Shown here: one piece after another, positions 61,493 through 64,000 of the stretch | Numbering within the stretch: the stretch's first letter is position 1 | Layout of the letters: every line of letters starts with the position of its first letter | Origin: Chloroflexota bacterium | Lineage (GTDB): Bacteria; Chloroflexota; UBA11872 | NCBI GenBank assembly: GCA_022821905.1 | Contig: JAJECS010000007.1 | Coordinates: 1-64,000 of the forward strand | Length of the DNA stretch: 64,000 bases | Reading direction: 5' to 3' | Program-made: the position numbers and the translations under genes | The notes under the pieces: generated by a model | What the model was told of the DNA's origin: nothing | Database searches by the model: none | What the model saw: only the letters and a program-made list of their open reading frames with translations

Positions 61493-61859
61493 CTGTCGGT
61501 TCAAGCGCCAGCGCCGGCCGAATGGCCCCTACTGCCCTCGGTGTGGCACCTACAATGTCCAGACGGGGATCAAGCACCGGACCATGATGCACCTCCTGCG
61601 TCAGGCCCTGACGGTCAGCGGCCAAGCATTTCACGGTCCGGTCGAGGCCAAGGAGTCATGTGTGGGCAGGCGGGAGAAGACCAAACACACCGACAAGCAG
61701 CTTGATTCCGGTCGCGGTACGGTTGGCAAGTCGGCCGTCGCTCGGGTCAAGGACTGGACCACGAACTGCCTCAGTGCCGCTACGGTGCCCGCTACAACCC
61801 GCCGCCCGATGGACACAATCGTTCGAGGCCCAGCCTACCCGAAGCGGCGGGCGGCGTGA
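61493..61859 (+). pseudogene. Decayed IS1595-family transposase remnant
   Basis: One continuous frame reads a zinc ribbon (YCPRCGTYNVQTGIKHRTM), jumps to HLLRQALTVSGQAFHGPVEA and runs into GRGTVGKSAVARVKDW. Both halves match IS1595-type transposases. The central section between them is deleted, and the catalytic VE-x-DE motif reads VEAKES, so the first Asp is lost. No start codon precedes it. It is inactive. It ends exactly where the methyltransferase gene begins. No inverted repeats were found at its ends. Confidence 0.8.
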
Positions 61860-63535
61860 TGCGCAACCGGCTGTATCGCGCCGACTGCAAGGTGATTGCC
61901 GAGCAGTTGAAGCGTGAGGGCGTCCAGGCCGACCTGATTTATCTCGATCCACCGTTCAACTCTAACCGAACGTACTCGATGATCTTCAACAACCGGGGAA
62001 TCACGGCTCAGCAAAAAGCCTACCACGATATGTGGGACTTTACCGACCGCACTCAACAGCTAGTTATGGACTTTCGCAATGAACTCCATAACTGGGATTT
62101 ACCTGATGCATTCAAGTCTTTCATGCGTGCGTGGCTAAATGTGCTTGAGAGCGGATCGTCAGATGATCGCAGGCTTCTCAATTATCTGATGTATATGACG
62201 CAACGTCTTGTTCGCCTTCGGGACATCCTTAAACCTACAGGTAGCATCTACTTTCACTGCGATCCTACAGCAAGTCATTATATTAAGGTGATTTTGGATG
62301 GCGTCTTTGACCGAGACAACTTTCGCAATGAGCTGATATGGAAGCGTACGAGTGCACACAGCGGGGCGCGGCGCTACGGGCCGGTGCACGACACGATTCT
62401 GTTTTACTCAAAATCTAATCAGTACGTCTGGCACCGCATATTGCAGGAGTATGATCCGCAATACGTAGAACGGTTTTATCGCTACCGCGACGATGACGGG
62501 CGGCGCTACCGCGTCGGCGATCTCACCGGAGCTGGCACCCGCGAGGGTGACTCCGGACAGCCGTGGCGCGGGATTGATCCGACGGACGTCGGACGGCACT
62601 GGGCGGTACCACGGTCATTTCCCGACAGCGACACTATGCCAGCCGGTGTGACTGCCGGCCTTGAGCATTTGGACGCCATCGGCCGTATCCACTGGCCGTC
62701 ACGTGGCCGCGGTGTCCCGGCGTTCAAACGCTATCTGGACGATATGGACGGGATGCCTGCACAAGACATCATCATGGATATCCAACCAGCCTACGGCAGC
62801 GAACGCATGGGATATGCGACGCAGAAACCATTGGCACTACTCGAGCGGATCATCGCCGCCAGCTCGAATCCCGGTGATGTAGTGTTGGACCCATTTTGCG
62901 GCTGCGGAACTACGGTCGAAGCTGCTGAACGGCTCGGACGCAATTGGATCGGCATTGACATTAGCGGTGACGCCGTCGATGAGATTCAGGATCGCATGGC
63001 AAGACTCGGCGTCTACGACGACCAGCACTACGACTTACTCGAAGGCACGCCTGACACCGTAGCCGAATACAAGCGGCTCAATCCATTTGAGAAGCAAGAC
63101 TGGCTGATCCGAAAACTTGATGGGCTCCCGAACCCGAAGCGATCAGGAGACTTAGGCATCGATGGCGACTTAACGTTCCATGCTGGCGGCCAAGACGCCG
63201 AAAGTGATAGGTGGGGCAAGCTCGTCTTCTCAGTGAAGACCGGCAAGCAACGCAAGCCGGAACACGTGCGTGAGTTAATCGGGACAATGAAGGCCCAGGA
63301 TGCGATGATCGGTGTGCTCATTCTTGACGCTGACCCGACGCCTGGTATGGAGCAAGCCGCGCGGCAGGCTGGGCGACTGGAGTACCAGTCGCGCCCTGAC
63401 TTGCCGCCAAAGACCTACGAACGCGTTCAGCTCATCACCGCCTACGAGATCATCGACGGGGCCAAGATTGACCGGCCACCCTCCATGCAAGACGTGCGGC
63501 GCTACCGTGAGGCGCAGATGAAGATGCGGATATGA
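61859..63535 (+). CDS. Site-specific DNA methyltransferase fused to a nuclease-like domain
   Basis: This protein is about 558 residues. The N-terminal half is a beta-class N4/N6 methyltransferase. The catalytic DPPF (about 30-33) comes first and the SAM-binding DPFCGCGTT (about 344-352) comes late, giving circular order IV...I. A C-terminal segment, about 430-500, with GDLGIDGDLTFHAGG and LVFSVKTGK resembles a PD-(D/E)xK nuclease core. The gene would then both modify and restrict DNA, like a type IIG enzyme. Parts of the gene are AT-richer than the neighbourhood. Start ATG 61859 or GTG 61856. A tiny basic ORF overlaps its end. Confidence 0.78.
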   Translation: MRNRLYRADCKVIAEQLKREGVQADLIYLDPPFNSNRTYSMIFNNRGITAQQKAYHDMWDFTDRTQQLVMDFRNELHNWDLPDAFKSFMRAWLNVLESGSSDDRRLLNYLMYMTQRLVRLRDILKPTGSIYFHCDPTASHYIKVILDGVFDRDNFRNELIWKRTSAHSGARRYGPVHDTILFYSKSNQYVWHRILQEYDPQYVERFYRYRDDDGRRYRVGDLTGAGTREGDSGQPWRGIDPTDVGRHWAVPRSFPDSDTMPAGVTAGLEHLDAIGRIHWPSRGRGVPAFKRYLDDMDGMPAQDIIMDIQPAYGSERMGYATQKPLALLERIIAASSNPGDVVLDPFCGCGTTVEAAERLGRNWIGIDISGDAVDEIQDRMARLGVYDDQHYDLLEGTPDTVAEYKRLNPFEKQDWLIRKLDGLPNPKRSGDLGIDGDLTFHAGGQDAESDRWGKLVFSVKTGKQRKPEHVRELIGTMKAQDAMIGVLILDADPTPGMEQAARQAGRLEYQSRPDLPPKTYERVQLITAYEIIDGAKIDRPPSMQDVRRYREAQMKMRI

Positions 63536-63621
63536 GCAAGCACAAGCGCCGCCGCAAGCAAACTGCGCGACGCGAGGTCACGTTGACGCCGCCTGGCATC
63601 AGCCGCCAAAGGCGGCGTTAG
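63532..63621 (+). CDS. Tiny basic ORF (29 residues) overlapping the methyltransferase stop
   Basis: MSKHKRRRKQTARREVTLTP and nine more residues are encoded, with ATG overlapping the methyltransferase stop (ATGA). Nearly half the first 14 residues are Lys/Arg. Coupled translation and high charge suggest a nucleic-acid-binding peptide or a chance frame. A GCCGCC-AAA-GGCGGC hairpin at 63602-63616 lies inside its end. Confidence 0.35.
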   Translation: MSKHKRRRKQTARREVTLTPPGISRQRRR

Positions 63622-63742
63622 AGGAGGACGTGCGACTCCCCGACACGCCGACACAACTCACGACGGCGGCCATGCAGGGCGTGACCGTTACGAGGACCGA
63701 TTGCCCAGGCGGAACGTGATCTCTGTATTCAATTCTCTTTGA

Positions 63743-64000
63743 TCAATTGTCATTGGATCTTCTACGCCAGACCAACTGCTCTTGGGACACATCATCAATA
63801 ATACCGTTCAATTTAGGTGGATTGTCAGGGTCGGCGAATGCTTGATCGAGTTGGTTCTGTATCAGACCATTAATTGGCGGACTAGGCATGACGCTGTCGA
63901 ACCATGAACCGGACAAGTTGGCGTTCCGGAGAAATGCGTTCTTAAGATGTGTCCTACGGAGGTCAGCGCCTGTAAGGTCAGCACCTTGGAGATTCGCTCC
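63743..64000 (-). CDS. Pentapeptide-repeat protein, 3' part only
   Basis: The frame runs off the right edge of the window. The visible 85 C-terminal codons read ANLQGADLTGADLRRTHLKN and AFLRNANLSG, the A(D/N)Lxx repeat of right-handed quadrilateral beta-helices. A non-repeat tail of about 50 residues follows and ends in WRRRSNDN. Its composition is AT-richer than most of the window. It converges on the methyltransferase gene. Some such proteins mimic DNA and protect gyrase; the function here is unknown. Confidence 0.85.
   Translation of the reverse strand, partial: GANLQGADLTGADLRRTHLKNAFLRNANLSGSWFDSVMPSPPINGLIQNQLDQAFADPDNPPKLNGIIDDVSQEQLVWRRRSNDN

Noticed and set aside
63630-63719. 29-residue GTG frame after GAGGAGG
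   Set aside because: The ribosome-binding site is only two to three bases from the start codon and the peptide has no pattern.

Overview
The window is 64 kb of high-GC bacterial chromosome. The best guess for the host is a Chloroflexota lineage. The reasons are lipoprotein-anchored oligopeptide ABC transport, a four-repeat S1, clpC next to radA-ispD, and many GT-C, sulfatase, GH127 and DUF-type accessory genes. This rests on protein flavour only, because there is no rRNA in the window. The gene content is mosaic: housekeeping genes are interleaved with toxin-antitoxin pairs, Fic genes, decayed gene copies, palindromic repeats and phage-like genes.

Region by region. 0-2 kb: a capsid-like gene and a small partner on the minus strand, behind a palindrome-containing promoter. 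2.2-9 kb: a vapBC-like pair, a sulfatase, two tandem paralogous membrane proteins of unknown family and a GT-C glycosyltransferase. 9-11.6 kb: a NYN-domain gene with a terminator hairpin touching its start codon, divergent from a Fic gene with a strong promoter/operator. 11.6-14.9 kb: phage-like large terminase, a small ORF and portal, behind a promoter with the same palindrome as the capsid gene. 15-25.4 kb: glycosyltransferase, GH127, a second NYN gene, hisI, transglutaminase-like, TPR, DUF2442/DUF4160, aldo-keto reductase and a Rel (p)ppGpp enzyme with a doubled zinc-finger motif. 25.4-32 kb: recJ, an AT-richer methyltransferase, a Na+/solute symporter and two tandem unknown paralogs. 32-36 kb: a segmental tandem duplication of a LiaF-like membrane protein with pieces of an M20 peptidase and a Fic gene. 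36-44 kb: oxidoreductase, lipoprotein, a second Fic gene with an operator array, GPP34, ilvD, a rhamnose-mutarotase-like gene, nudC and a Phd/PIN pair. 44-52 kb: an oligopeptide-type ABC operon with a Tat-exported molybdopterin enzyme inside it. 52-54 kb: a toxin-antitoxin graveyard and two tRNA-Ser genes. 54-61.5 kb: housekeeping genes (DUF309, SDR, S1, clpC, radA, ispD). 61.5-64 kb: a dead IS1595-type transposase, a methyltransferase-nuclease fusion, a tiny basic ORF and a pentapeptide-repeat protein cut by the window end.

The most distinctive signals are regulatory and architectural. Two phage-like modules 10 kb apart share one promoter/operator design. Both NYN genes carry a hairpin directly in front of the start codon. 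A Fic promoter/operator has been copied with a gene fragment to a second site, where it may now drive a neighbouring gene. A modification-restriction fusion sits where ispF often lies.
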